Origin: Adiantum capillus-veneris
Taxonomy: Eukaryota; Streptophyta; Polypodiopsida; Polypodiales; Pteridaceae
Reading direction: 5' to 3'
Length of the DNA stretch: 64,000 nucleotides
Assembly (NCBI GenBank): GCA_014529385.2
Contig: CM043962.1
Location: forward strand, 88,103,680 to 88,167,679
Every line of letters begins with the position of its first letter. The stretch's first letter is position 1. Below, piece after piece: positions 35,288-46,750 of the stretch. A model generated the notes under the pieces. It searched no databases and was not told where the DNA came from. It saw nothing but the letters and a program-made list of their open reading frames with translations. Made by a program: the position numbers and the translations under genes.

Positions 35288-35518
35288 CATAGAAGATGAA
35301 ACAAAGAAATAACAGCCAGCGGGCCCAATCGAGCCCGTATATATATAATTTTGCGAGCCCGCAGGGAAAATGGAAAAGCCAGGTGGGATCTTAGTGGGTT
35401 TCCAGGTCGCCCGTAACCGGATTCTTTGTGATCATGTTTAGTGTAATCATGTAAATGAGTCAATAAGACCTTGTGATCACACAAAATTTGTGGTAATTAC
35501 GTAAATATTAAATCCCAG

Positions 35519-35526
35519 GCAGTGTC
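35519..35526. repeat. hAT target-site duplication, right copy
   Basis: GCAGTGTC; see the left copy at 20393-20400. Confidence 0.85.
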
Positions 35527-35900
35527 CAAGTCCCTCGTGTACTGGTCGGCTTCAAAAATCTTATCTTTCGTGCTTAGGAAGGGTGGAACCTTCGTAGCAC
35601 CTTCAATAATATCAAATGGCACCTTCCCCGTCGAAGAGTGGACCGTGTTATTGTAGGAAAATTTCACCAAGGGAAAAAACTTTGTCCGTTGAGTCTTCTG
35701 ATCAAAAATGTAAGACAATAAATCCGGTACAATTAAATTTGCAATCTCATATTGCCCATCTGTCTAAAGGTGGAAATGATGAGAACTGCAATCGTGTGCC
35801 CATGTTCTCCCAAATAGATTTCCAAAACAAACTCGTGAATCGGGGATCTCTGTCAGAGACGATTGTCTCAGACATGCCATGCAATCTGAGGGGTGTGTAC
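35527..35900 (-). pseudogene. gypsy2 integrase core (5' part of split gene)
   Basis: On the minus strand the frames give [29 protein letters not shown] and, after a frameshift near 35760, KFSYNNTVHSSTGKVPFDI. The last residues, DLDTA, abut the hAT element. These are the second catalytic Asp region and the C-terminal part of a gypsy integrase. The upstream part of pol is cut off by the LTR of gypsy3. The frame continues at 20392 across the hAT insertion. Confidence 0.85.
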
Positions 35901-35901
35901 C

Positions 35902-36463
35902 TATCACAAACTGATGATGTGGCATCTTGTAGGAACCCCAAAACTGCATCGTAAGGCTAATTGTACGGACAATCCATGTGGCGGTTGTACGGACGTCGAA
36001 ATGTGCGCTGACTGATGTTGACGTGCTAGCCTGGAATTTGCAACGCAAAAAATGCTGATTTGCTGACATGGCATTCCATACGGATTTTCATAAATTGTGT
36101 TGGCTGAATTTCTGGCAGCTTTTGGAACAATTGCTTTTGATTTAAAAAGCTTTTGAGTTAAATCCTTTTGGGGCTTTGCTTTTGGGCATCCCTTGTACTT
36201 ATAAATAAGCGTACAGGGCCTCACTTCTCAGACAATCTGGACGCAGAGTCTGAGAACGAGCACCTACCCACTCTCTTGTACTTTGAACATAGATTAATAC
36301 AAAAAGAAATACTAAAAGGGGGGCCAGTCTTTAGGGCCAATACCTCTTGGCACGGAACTATGTCGGGCCATGTCGACCTTATTGTGAATTGTGAATAAGT
36401 TTCAAGTGAATCTCTATTGTGTCACGGTAGAATCTTGACTTGGAGTGTCCAAGTTTGTTAGAG
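35902..36463 (+). repeat. 5' LTR of gypsy3
   Basis: About 560 bp similar in inverted orientation to the gypsy2 LTR at 18706-19261. It ends GTTAGAG directly before a perfect primer binding site. A promoter-like TACTTATAAATAAGC lies near 36197-36211. It inserted into the integrase of gypsy2, opposite in orientation and same in family. Confidence 0.82.
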
Positions 36464-36475
36464 TGGTATCAGAGC
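36464..36475 (+). promoter_or_regulatory. Primer binding site, initiator tRNA-Met type
   Basis: TGGTATCAGAGC is the canonical plant LTR-retrotransposon primer site complementary to the 3' end of initiator methionine tRNA. It fixes the end of the gypsy3 5' LTR. Confidence 0.92.
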
Positions 36476-36479
36476 ACAG

Positions 36480-37960
36480 AAAGATTCTTCTTCTATGGAT
36501 GATTTGATCCTTTTTGTAGTGCACATAAATTTTGGAAAAGAATCTTTGTGTCCCGATCCCGGACTTATTAGCCACTGCCACCCTTCATACATTGCGCATC
36601 GAGCGCGCTCCTGTCTTCATCGCTATGTCTTATAGGGCATAAAGCCATAAAGAATCCCAGATTACACATGGGTTCTCATGAAGAATCTGACAGAGATGAC
36701 ATCTCTCAGTGGGAAGGCAAAGAAAAGTTGAAAATTTGGCACGCGAGCTGAAGAAAACAATGAAGATTTGGGCAAAATTTTTCGGACAAGTTTGCTAGAA
36801 AGGAGTGCAAACGTCAAGTGCAGATTGGCATATGTGTGAACAAATTGATTAAGTACTCCAGGGACCCGAGATTGGCAAAACACCTGAAGAATTATCCGAT
36901 TAATAAGACTTACTTGAGATGGCATGTGCCCATTGCTTCTCCTCTCAGGTAGGGAGGAAAGCCAAAAAGACAGACGAGTGTAGAAAAGCGGAACATGTAC
37001 TGGCAGAAAGACATGGACAAGCACTCTTGAAAAGAAGCACTTCTATAGAGCCAACCAATATGACTTCCTCAAAGACAAGAGCAAGAAAACAAAAGAGTTT
37101 CAAGAAGGTGGACGGTTAATTAAATTTGAATCCTTTTCTGGGTTCTGAGATGCTCAAACATGGTGGTCCACTCTTCTTCTGAGGAAGGAAGCTCCAGTTA
37201 CATGGTTGAAATTCGAAAGGCTCTTTATTTTCATATTGGCTGACTCGAGAGTATGAAAGAGATATACGAACCGCTTGGAATCATCTTTTAATGACCAAAG
37301 GGAGATTCTTTGGATACTTATTGTGACAGATTTTGGAACTCTTTTCTACCAACCTTTTCATTTACGAAGGTCTCTTTTCAGGAACAGATTGAGCGGTTGT
37401 GCTATACGGAGTCCCTATAGAGATCCGAGACTATTGCCTAGAACAAAAGTAAAATTCTATTCAAGGATTGATGGGTCATGCAAAATGGGGTTTTGCGATA
37501 CATTCGGGAAATTTGACTTACCCCACTAATGAGATCTTGACTCAGAGAACCCAACAGGCCTCTCACAATGAAAGTAGAAAGAGAAAGATTTCCCAATACA
37601 AAGAAAATAAAGATACACGTCCCCGACTGACTCTTAGAGAAAGGTCTATCTATCTCAAAGAGGGAAAGTGTTTTGGTTGCGGGGAATTTGGGCACATCTC
37701 CACAAAGTGCCCCAAAAAGGCACAGCAAGAACATATTGAATACATGCCAGAGAGTTTTAGAGCATCAGAGGAACGTGGCAAAAAAGGTAGATGAAAGCAT
37801 AACTGGTATCACATTGCGTAGGACCCAAACCGAATCAAATGAAAGAAAGTACAAAACTTTTTCGCGCTTAGGACAAAGTGAAAGATCAGGAAGACCTTAT
37901 TTTTCTTTGATGGAGGAGCCAAGGCCAACTTCTTGAATTGGCGGCTCAACTTGGAATTAT
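36480..37960 (+). pseudogene. gypsy3 gag remnant with zinc knuckle
   Basis: The gag frame is shredded by frameshifts. The recognisable part is the CCHC zinc knuckle CFGCGEFGHISTKC near 37668-37709, preceded by a basic, Arg/Lys-rich stretch, as in Gag nucleocapsid regions that bind element RNA. The 36480-37460 part shows only short disconnected frames. Confidence 0.7.
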
Positions 37961-39420
37961 GCCCGACACGCTGAGGCCATAGGCAGAGGTGTTCTAGTGG
38001 CACCCAAACAAGATGTTGCCATTACACCGATCATTGGCAAAATTAGTTTGCAATGTCAGGGGTATTTAGGGCATGAGGACTTCTACGTAATGCCCGTAGG
38101 AAGGTTGTGACGTCCTCCTCAAAATCACTTTCTACTACAAAAACAACGTCGTGGTTGCCTATCGGGCTGAGAAAGTGACTTTAACAAATGAAGGGCAAAG
38201 AGATTGTACTTGATGAAATTCCGTTTCTTTACTTGATTTTTTGGAGAGAACTGACTGATGAATGAAGGGCGAATATGTTTTGACCTCGGAAAAGAATGCC
38301 AAGATTTTTAAAGAAAGATGGATCTTGGAGAATGTGCATTGATTATAGAGCTCTCAATAAAATCATCATCAAGAACATATTTTTGATTCCAAGGATTATG
38401 ATATTCTTGACAGATTATAGGGATCCTCTTGTTTCAGAAGGATCGATTTGAAAAGCAGATATCATCATATCCTTATCACGTCGGGAGATGTCTACAAGAT
38501 AGCTTTTCGTACAAGCTTCGGTTTATATGAATTCTTGGTGATGCCTTTTGGCCTTAGCAATGCTCCAGCGACTTTTAACCGAATGATGGATAGGATTTTC
38601 AGAGAGTACAGATCTTTTGTTGGCACTTTCTTTGATGACATTATAGTCTTCTCCAAGGATGAGACAGAGCATAGACAACATCTACTACAGGTCTTTCAGG
38701 CATTTCAAGATCACAAGTTAGTAATCAATGCCAAGAAGAGTGAATTTTTCTTACCGGAGATACACTTTTTGGGACACATTGTCTCAGCAGGCAGAAGTAC
38801 AGAAGGACTCGACCAAGATTGAGATTGTACGTGATATGGCCCGATTTGAAGAATGTTTATGAAGTAAGAAGATTTTGGGCTTACATTCTTACTACTGAAG
38901 ATTCATTACAAAATTTTCATAGATTGCTTCCCCTTTGCATATCTTAACACTGAAAGGAGTCCCTTTCTCTTGGGGACCCACAGGGGTGACTGCCTTTCAA
39001 ACTTTGAAAGAGAAATTGACTACGGGACCAGTTTTGACTTTGCCGGATTTGCAAAATTCATTCAAAGTATATTGTGATGCTTGTGGTCGTAGTCTAGGTG
39101 CAATCTTAATGCAAGAAGGCCATGTCATTGCCTATGAGAGCTGATTTTTTTCAAGGCCAAAATTGACAGCACAGATTTTTGAGAAAGAGCTTTTGGCCGT
39201 TATCCATGCTCTTACTCAGTGGCAACATTAGCTACTCGGAGCCGATTTTACGGTCTTCACTGATCATTAGAGTTTACGCTACTTCTTGTCACAGAAGCAG
39301 CTTTTGGAAAAGCAGATGCAATGGACTAACATCTTGTCACAGTTGCACTTCCAGATTATCCATGTACAGGGATAGAAGAACTTGGTGGCAGATGCTTTGT
39401 CCCGGAAGTTGTTAGTCTTG
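37961..39420 (+). pseudogene. gypsy3 protease remnant, RT and RNase H
   Basis: Protease traces near 38030-38100 (ITPIIGKISL-like) are followed by the reverse transcriptase (frameshifted [10 protein letters not shown] near 38335, YKIAFRTSFGLYEF, MPFGLSNAPATFNRMMD, FFDDIIVFSK with catalytic DD, FLGHIVS). RNase H follows with YCDACGR, KELLAVIHAL and VADALSR. Stops at about 39140 and three more near 39230-39375 are TGA/TAG where CGA or CAG is expected. Confidence 0.85.
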
Positions 39421-39914
39421 GCTATTTCCACAATTCATCATAGAAGCTTCGAGGTCGATCAGTACGCCACAGATCTAGATTTTTCAGATGTATTTATTCA
39501 AATACAGAATGGGGAGGTAATAGCGAGATATTCCATACGGGATGGCTACTTGATGAAGAAAATGATGTTGTGCGTTACACAACCATTGAGGGAAAAGGTT
39601 TAACCAAATACCACTATCCACCATTTACGGGTCACTACGGCATTGATACCGCCTTGAAAGGTGTGGAGCGTTACTTCTTTTGGCCAAGACTCACGAAGGA
39701 TGTGGACGAATTTGTACGCAGTTGCTTGGTATGTCAGAAGGTCAAGTTTGACAGGCATAAAGCACAAGGATTGTTACAACCTTTACCCATTCCCACCCGC
39801 CCTTGGGAAAGTATTGCTATGGATTTCATTTTTGATCTCCTGAAGACAGAGAGTGGGCACGATGGTATCTGGACTGTTATTGACAGATTTAGTAAGCAAG
39901 CTCATTTCATTGGG
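39421..39914 (+). pseudogene. gypsy3 integrase N-terminus
   Basis: The zinc-binding HHCC region (YHYPPFTGHYGI, then SCLVCQKVKFD) and the first catalytic Asp segment (SIAMDFIFDL, WTVIDRFSKQAHFI) are present. Coding sequence ends at the junction with the Penelope-like terminal repeat. Confidence 0.85.
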
Positions 39915-41295
39915 CTGTTACACTATATGAGACAGTAAGCGAGCTTTTTGGTATATACAATAAACTCAAAGTGGCACAAACGTTTATACCACGTAGTACT
40001 ATGTAATTTTATCCTCGTTTCTTGGATACAAAGTTCGGAATTTAGACAGAAAAATGCATCATTAGTGTAGGAGGTCCTACTAAATACCCAGTACCATCGT
40101 TGTGTACAGTATTGTTAGAGTTCAAGCCATACAAAGAGTTCCCTTCTAAAGTATAGGCAGACCACATCAATTGTTAGTAATGAAACATTCCCCCACCATG
40201 CGTGGTTCCTCCATTGGAGTAAGAAGGTTACCTAATCAAGCAAGGAATATGCAATACGTTTCTTTTACACAGGGCCACTTACCATACCATTTTATGCATG
40301 TCTTAGTTCAAAGTACATAATACTGTCAAAAAAGTAGGTTAGGAACAAAACAACCCTACCAAATTGTTCCTTCATCTCAGCACCTTTTACGGCAAGTAAT
40401 CAACCTAAACGCTTGTTATATTAACCATTAACAATCAATCATACCAAGTGTTTAACAGGTAGCCTTTTACTGTCAAATTTTTTTGTTTAGCCACCCACAC
40501 ATTGGGCCTTACCAAGCCATGCTCTTATCACAAAAGTTACATAACTGTATACAAGCAAAAGTGATTACATCACCTTAGACCCACCCTTTCAAAGAGAGAT
40601 AACCATACTATAAAGAGCGATTTTGAGTCAATTATCGACTTGTGTGGGCTGCACTATGAACTCCATACCACCACAGCAAATAGTAATACACACAGTCATC
40701 TCTTTCACTTATACAAATCCACACACACAAGGCTAAGTGAGAGGAAAAATGCACTCTCACCTGTTTAAATAGAAGAAGGTTGATGACAAATAATCATGGC
40801 GTGTAGCAAGCAGTATATTCCCATTATTCCAAGCTTTGAGTAGGCAAGGTTCCATTTTTACTAGGGAAACAAATGCAGCCACCTCTGATGGGGCTCGGTT
40901 ATGGTAAATAGAGTTGCATGCACGCCATTAACACGGGAAGGAAGAGAGAATGAGTGAGGCAAAGAGGCAGAGCATGAGGCTCGTCTCGTTAAATGAGACC
41001 TTTTTAATGCCCACGTTTTAGGCTTTATTAGTATTCCTCCTTAGGGGTACCACCCCACGGTGGGTTTTATCCAAGGGAAGACGAAAAAATAGGCACCATA
41101 ACCAATCCTATAAGGCTAGTTGTTCTTATGCTATCATCCCTAGCTATCGCATGGGTGGATACCCATAGAAAAAATGAGAGCAGTATGGGGGTGTTTTTAT
41201 GATGCAAAGTAATATGAGAGTAAAACCTAGGGTTTGATTTAAAAGACAAAACATAGTTGTTAGGTAATAGAAATAAATGTTAGCTAAATAAGTAC

Positions 41296-41334
<39 letters not shown>

Positions 41335-41347
41335 CGCGCACGCGTGC
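39915..41347 (-). repeat. Penelope-like terminal repeat, left copy
   Basis: Similar over its whole length to 45428-46750. It holds about 110 bp (near 40500-40605) that the right copy lacks. It ends in a TG run (41296-41330) followed by CGTGCGCGC. In element orientation it is the downstream copy. Confidence 0.85.
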
Positions 41348-41639
41348 GCCATGTCCCAGGCACCATACACAATGGATCAATAGTAGGCCCATTGTGAATG
41401 GGCCTACTACCTTATTAAAGAGATGAGATTATTGTGGTTAAATTGTAAGCCAAGCTACTCAGTTTGAGAAAGAGACTGTGTGATATGTCACATCTTTTGA
41501 ATCTGTTAAGGTAAAATTTGTGTATAAGTATCTTGATATCTTCCCATGCTAAGAGGTAGCTAGAAGAGGAGTATACTATTAGGTAAATAAGACTGATGTA
41601 GGTGCTAAGAGTACCCTTGTGGGCTGTTCTTTTTTATGA

Positions 41640-44541
41640 ATTCAATAGGTGGGAAATTCAGAAGGTCTCTCTTTCAAGAAAACCTTTGGTCATAATCTCC
41701 TACACATGGTTTATGGAGAAATTGAAAGGTTAAGGAATTGTACCTAAGTGGAAAAGAAGCCTTTTGATGTAGTAAACCCTTGTCCAAAAGTTTGTTCAAT
41801 TTTTAAGCAGTAAGGATATATATGATTGATCTCCTCTAAGAAAGATCTATTGTTGAGGTTTAGTATGTCATCCATATATCTATATGTATGTTTGAGTAGT
41901 GAAATTTTATGATATTTACTTTTGTCACCCATGGTTTTGAGAAACCATTTGTATTTGAAGAAGGAAGTATATATTACACATAAGAGGAGAGTAGGAGAAG
42001 CCCATGGGAATGCCCAAGCTTTGGTTAAAGCACCATTCCAGAGAGAATAGTGGAGTTATCAAGTACCCATGATATGTTTAAACATAGTTTCTCCTCATCG
42101 AAGTGTTAGGGATGAGTGTGTTTTTTTAATCCATCTAGGTTTCTAGAAAGAGAAATGTAGGAGAAACCCTTCTTCCTAGCATTATTAAAGGCCAGTTTAA
42201 TACCTGAGATAGAACATCTTTAAGTCCTAAATCACCTTCTAATGGAGTATTCTTATACCATTGAGTAATATCTGTTGTGAAAAGATGAAAATCTGTTTAG
42301 GGAGGTTAAGAGTAACCTCTGTGAGTTTTTTACTAGTGTACTTGAAGAAAGTTATAGCAGATTTTTTGCTTGGAAGCATAGAAAAATTCAAATTTTGCCA
42401 GTACAAGGTCAAGGCAAAGGGTGATATCTTTGGTAACATTAGTAAAAATGCTATACAAGCATCAGATATCCATCTAAGTTTATGTTTATGAATTTTATGG
42501 TGGAAAACAGTACTGGAAGTTTGGTATCCTGAAGAAAATAGCCCAAATTCCCTAAGTGTCTTGAAATATTATTGGTGACCTCACATAAAGATGTGTTAAG
42601 TAGTGTGAATTCCTTCCCAAAAACCCGAGAGTGAGTTGCTTTTGAAGCCAGGTTTTTACATATAAGAGTGGGACATTAGAGATTTTATCGAGCCCTACTG
42701 TGAACCAATTCTTTGAAAGTTTTTGAAATTCAAGAGCCAGTTGCGGTGTAATCCAAGAGCTTTCCGTAGACAACCATTTATAGGGTATGAGTGAGATTTT
42801 TTGAAAAAAACATTTTTCCACCAATTTTGCTAAGTCCGATAGGACTGTCTTCTCCAGTCGGAGAGTACTGACAAGGTCAGCTAAATAGCTAAGTAAAGCT
42901 GATAAAGCAAGATATGGGTTTTTGGGGAAGTTACGTATGTGATTAAGCCCTTTAGCCAGGACTTTTCGAACTGTAGTATTTTCAATAATACTAAGATCAC
43001 AAGTACAAACATGCATGCCATAGGTATCAAAATCTTTACGAAATGTGATAAATTTGTTAATTTGTTACAAGCACATTCAAGAATGGAGTTGTATGTTGTA
43101 AAAAATCATTATTGTAAATCAAATTTCTTAATAGGTTATTGATATTTCCAACCAATAAGTACTTTATCAAGTAATTTATGCTTTTCAAACAGTAAGTCAA
43201 AACACTCACAAAAAAGTTTCTTAGGGTGTAACCAATCTAAAAGCTCATTCTGCAAAAGACGATGTTCGTAAATATAATCTTTGCAAGAAGCTTTTTTGTT
43301 GAGATGCCTCCTTCCACATGGGCCCACAGCAACCTGCATATTCATCAATGATTATAAGTCAATAAGGTGCCGGATAGGGGTGTTTCTACCTCTTTCTCTA
43401 GTGTAGCTACAAGATTTTCCTCTATTAAAATTAGAGGAAGAGCTAGGTGTTAGAAATGAAGTAAATGATTGGGGATAGCAAGAGAAATAGGTGTTAGAAA
43501 TGAAGTAAATGATTGGGGGTAGCAAGAGAATTAGGTCTTTTTAGTGAGGGGGATTCATCATCCTCAATACATGGCTTGAGTAGACCAGTGATAATCTTCA
43601 CTCCATTGTAGTTAGCATAAGTAGTCAGATATATCCCAGGTTTATTATATTTCAGTTCCTTTAGGATATCCAGCATTAGCGCATGAAAGATATTGAAAGA
43701 AATTTGAGCAATCACTATTTGTTTAACTTGGCCGCCTAACCAAGAACAAATAAGAGAAAGATGGAAGTCCACTGGTTTTTCGGGGAAGAATAGGTCCAGA
43801 TGGTTGAGGATAAACTAGATAGCATGATCAAACCACATAATGTTGGATTCGCAAGATGCTTTAGGGTCAAGAAATTTGCAAGCACATATAACATGTGGTT
43901 GAAAAACATTCCAAATGGAATCTGTGTAGAAATCCGAAGGCAAGCTCCATGTTCCCTTTTGTGCGAATGTAAATACCTGTATTGGAAGAGCATTTGGAGT
44001 GGTCGATAAGGTTGAGATTGAAGGGGGCTTTAATGAGTTCACCTTTGTCTAAGAACTGTCCTCCTTTCAAAGTTTTGAGTCTACAATCTTCAACCGTGGA
44101 GGGAGGAAGACTAGCCAGGTACACCCAGGTTTCACTAAGAATTGGTGCCAGAAAAGCTTTGTTAGGTAGGACCCAAAGCTGATGGTCCACCCCAAAGGAT
44201 TCAATTTCAATTTGTCTAACTGGTAGGAAAGGGAAAACCTTGGATATTTTTGGTACCATTTCTAAAAGGTTAGAGTCACTAAGGGAGCAAAGATTACTCT
44301 GAAATTCCTTGACGGCTTCAAGAGCTGCACTGTCTCTATAAAAGATGCCACCGGTTTGAGGGATAGTTGGAGCAACAAGGGTACTGGTGAAAGAAGGATT
44401 GAAGCCACATAATTTTTTCAAAAAGTTAGAAAATTCTAAGGCTTTTTTTGGAGTATGGTCTTTTAGGTAAAACCTAATCTGCTCTAAAATCCTTGTATGC
44501 TTCTCTGCGTCATAGTTTACTCTCATGCGAGATGTCATTTT
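41640..44541 (-). pseudogene. Penelope-like reverse transcriptase
   Basis: Read on the minus strand from an ATG at 44541. The N-terminal region is helical (MTSRMRVNYDAEKHTRILEQ). VRKVLAKGLNHI near 42970 precedes the reverse-transcriptase fingers. Motif A is FTTDITQWYKNTPLEGDLGL (near 42300-42230), motif B is QSLGIPMGFSYSPLMCNIYF (near 42025-41965), and motif C is TYRYMDDILNLN (near 41885). LGIPMG and the spacing of A, B and C are those of Penelope-like rather than LTR or LINE enzymes. Many frameshifts break the gene. In the family the enzyme copies element RNA at a chromosome break or end. Confidence 0.78.
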
Positions 44542-44561
44542 AAGTGTTTGTGATCTTGAAA

Positions 44562-44598
<37 letters not shown>
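44562..44598. repeat. (TA)n microsatellite
   Basis: About 18 TA dinucleotides just upstream (minus strand) of the Penelope-like start codon; responsible for the spurious Ile-Tyr repeat in the local frame. Confidence 0.95.
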
Positions 44599-44600
<2 letters not shown>

Positions 44601-45427
44601 AGGCAACCAATCAAGGGATTACAGAGACTGTGGGTCCAACTTAGAACTAAGATTCAAACTAGTTTCTAAAGACAGCGTTCTGGTTTATCCAAAAATTATG
44701 GAAAAACCTTATGTATAGGATGTGTGTGTAGCTGTTTTTATTTAAATAATAAGACATAATTGAACTTTAACATTTAAAAGACAGTTGGCTTTAGAAAAAG
44801 TTAATGATAAGTACAAAAACAACTCAGTCTTAGAATTATCTTTGTACAAATCTTATGAGAATGAAGCTTCATTTCATTATAAATTGATATTAGAAGTACT
44901 TCCCAAGCAGTAAGAGCTAGTGTAATCATGGACATACATTTTCTTTAAGCCAAAAAAATTCCAAGAAAGGATAGATTCCTCACCTGCATCCATCCAAACA
45001 AGACAACACATATGTTAGCCTTGGATGTGTTTAACAAGTGTCAATGGACTATATCAATTGTTATCCATGTCCAACTTACAACTTTTAAACTTAAAACCAA
45101 TGTCCAGAGTTTTTTTGAATGTTCCAGATTAGTTTGTAAGAAAGCTTGGTTCCTAGCTATGAAGTAAAAAAGATCTTTTTTTAATTCCTCTTATCAACCC
45201 AAACTTCTAGTCGGTAGAAAAAAGTTATGTCCAAAAAAGTATACCACACTTTTCATCAAGTATATTGTATCAACGTATTGAACGAGGTGTCAATCCCTCC
45301 AAAAACACCACCTCAGTACCACCTCTTTCTATGTCAAAAACGAGCCAGAGTTTTTTTTGAAGATTTAAAACACCTAACTAAAGCTTGTCCAAAAAAAATT
45401 ACCGAGTATTGTCAGCATATCTTCCAA
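44599..45427. other. Penelope-like 5' internal region, no gene seen
   Basis: Non-coding sequence between the right terminal repeat and the reverse-transcriptase start on the minus strand. A plus-strand frame at 45227-45451 has no recognisable motif. Confidence 0.5.
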
Positions 45428-46706
45428 CTGTTATGCTATATGAGAATGTAAGCGAGCTTTTTGGTATATACAATAAACCCGAAGTGGCACAAACCTTTAT
45501 ACCACGCAGTAGTGTGTAATTTTATCCTCATTTTGTCAGATACAGAGTTCAAAATTTAGATGAAAAAATGCATCATTAGTGTAGGAGGTCCTACTAAATA
45601 CCCAGTACCATCGTTGTGTACACTATTCTCAGAGTTCAAGCCATACAAAGAGTTCCCTTCTAAAGTATAGGTAGATCCTATCAGTCACTAGTAATGAAAC
45701 ATTCCCCCACCATGTGTGGTTCCTCCATTGGGGTAAGAAGGTTACCTAATCAAGCAAGGAATATGCAGTACATTTCTTTTACACAGGGCCACTTACCAAG
45801 CCATTTTATGCATGGCTTAGTTCAAAGTACATAATACTATCAAAAAATCGGGTTAGGAATAGAACAACCCTACCAAATTGTTCCTTCATCTCAGTGCCTT
45901 TTACCACAAGGAATCAACCTAAACACTTGTTATATTAACCATTAACAAGTGTTTAACAGGTAGCCTTTTACTGTCGGAATTTTTTGTTTAGCCGCCCACA
46001 CAGTGAGAGATAACCATACTATAAAGAGCGATTTTGAGTCAGTTACCGACCTATGTGGGCTACATTGTGAGCTCCATACCACCACAGCAAATAGTAATAC
46101 ACAGAGTCCTCTCTTTCAATTATACAAATCAACACACACAAGGCTAAGTGAGAGGGAAAATGCGCTCTAGACTGCTTAAATAGAAGGAGGTTGATCACGA
46201 CTAATCATGGCGTGTAGCGAGCAGTATACTCCATCATTCCAAGCTTTGGGTAGGCAAGGTGCCATTTTTACTAGGGAAACAAATACATCCGCCTTTGATG
46301 GGGATCAGGTATGGTAAAGAGAGTTGCCTACGTGCCACTATCACGGTAGGGAAGAGAGAATGAGTGAGGCAAAGAGGCAGAGCGTGAGGCTGGCCTCGTT
46401 AAACGAGACCTTTTTAATGCCGATGTTTTAGGCTTTATTAGTGTTCCTCCTTAGGGGTACCAACCCACGGTGGGTTTTACCCAAGGGAAGCTTTAAAAAT
46501 AGGCACCATAACCAATCCTATAAAGCTAGCTGTTTCAATGCTATCATGCCTAGTTATAGCATGGGTGGATACCCATAGAAAAAGTGAGAGCAATATGGGG
46601 GTGTTTTTATAATGCAAAGTAATATGTGAGTAAAACCTAGGGTTTGATTTAAAAGACAGAACATAGTTGTTAGGTAATAGAAAGAAATGTTAGCTAATTA
46701 AGTACT

Positions 46707-46740
<34 letters not shown>

Positions 46741-46750
46741 CGCGCGCATG
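45428..46750 (-). repeat. Penelope-like terminal repeat, right copy
   Basis: Direct repeat of 39915-41347, with a TG/CG microsatellite at 46706-46748. Upstream copy in element orientation. The right boundary is set by the end of similarity. Confidence 0.85.

Larger units (their letters stand above)
20401..35518. mobile_element. Large hAT transposon carrying kinase and RING genes
   Basis: The ends are imperfect inverted repeats (CAGGTATTTCAT on the left, CTGGGATTTAAT on the complement of the right), close to the CAGGGAT-type termini of hAT elements. They are flanked by a near-perfect 8-bp duplication. About 240 bp inside each end there is further inverted similarity (blocks such as CCCACCGGGCTTTTTC and GGGCCCGC, plus ATCATGTGATCATG-type palindromes). 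Inside are a BED/DUF659/hAT-C transposase (plus strand) and two minus-strand genes, a RING-H2 protein and a protein kinase. The kinase is split by a CACTA element, so the element was about 8.2 kb before that insertion. It sits inside the gypsy2 integrase. All three genes carry premature stops, so the copy is inactive. Confidence 0.85.
35902..39914 (+). mobile_element. Ty3/gypsy element (gypsy3), 3' truncated
   Basis: 5' LTR, primer binding site, a decayed gag with zinc knuckle, protease remnant, reverse transcriptase, RNase H and the start of integrase follow in order on the plus strand. The element stops inside the integrase after KQAHFI, where the Penelope-like repeat begins at 39915. The 3' LTR is absent. 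Confidence 0.85.
39915..46750 (-). mobile_element. Penelope-like retroelement with terminal direct repeats
   Basis: A minus-strand reverse transcriptase of Penelope type (motifs in the gene entry) is flanked by direct repeats of about 1.3-1.4 kb (39915-41347 and 45428-46750). Both start CTGTTAnnCTATATGAGA and both end in a TG/CG microsatellite. Terminal repeats (pseudo-LTRs) are characteristic of Penelope-like elements, and plants carry such elements without the GIY-YIG endonuclease; I see no endonuclease here. It interrupts gypsy3 on the left and abuts the copia element on the right. Confidence 0.72.

Noticed and set aside
45227-45451. Plus-strand 74-codon frame ending in the Penelope-like repeat
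   Set aside because: No domain, and it runs into the terminal repeat; treated as chance.
39915-46750. Hammerhead ribozyme in the Penelope-like terminal repeats
   Set aside because: Such ribozymes occur in this element class, so I looked for CTGANGA...GAAA cores on both strands. I found only a near miss (CTAATGA on the minus strand near 39,950-40,080 and its counterpart), not a complete core. A covariance-model search would decide.
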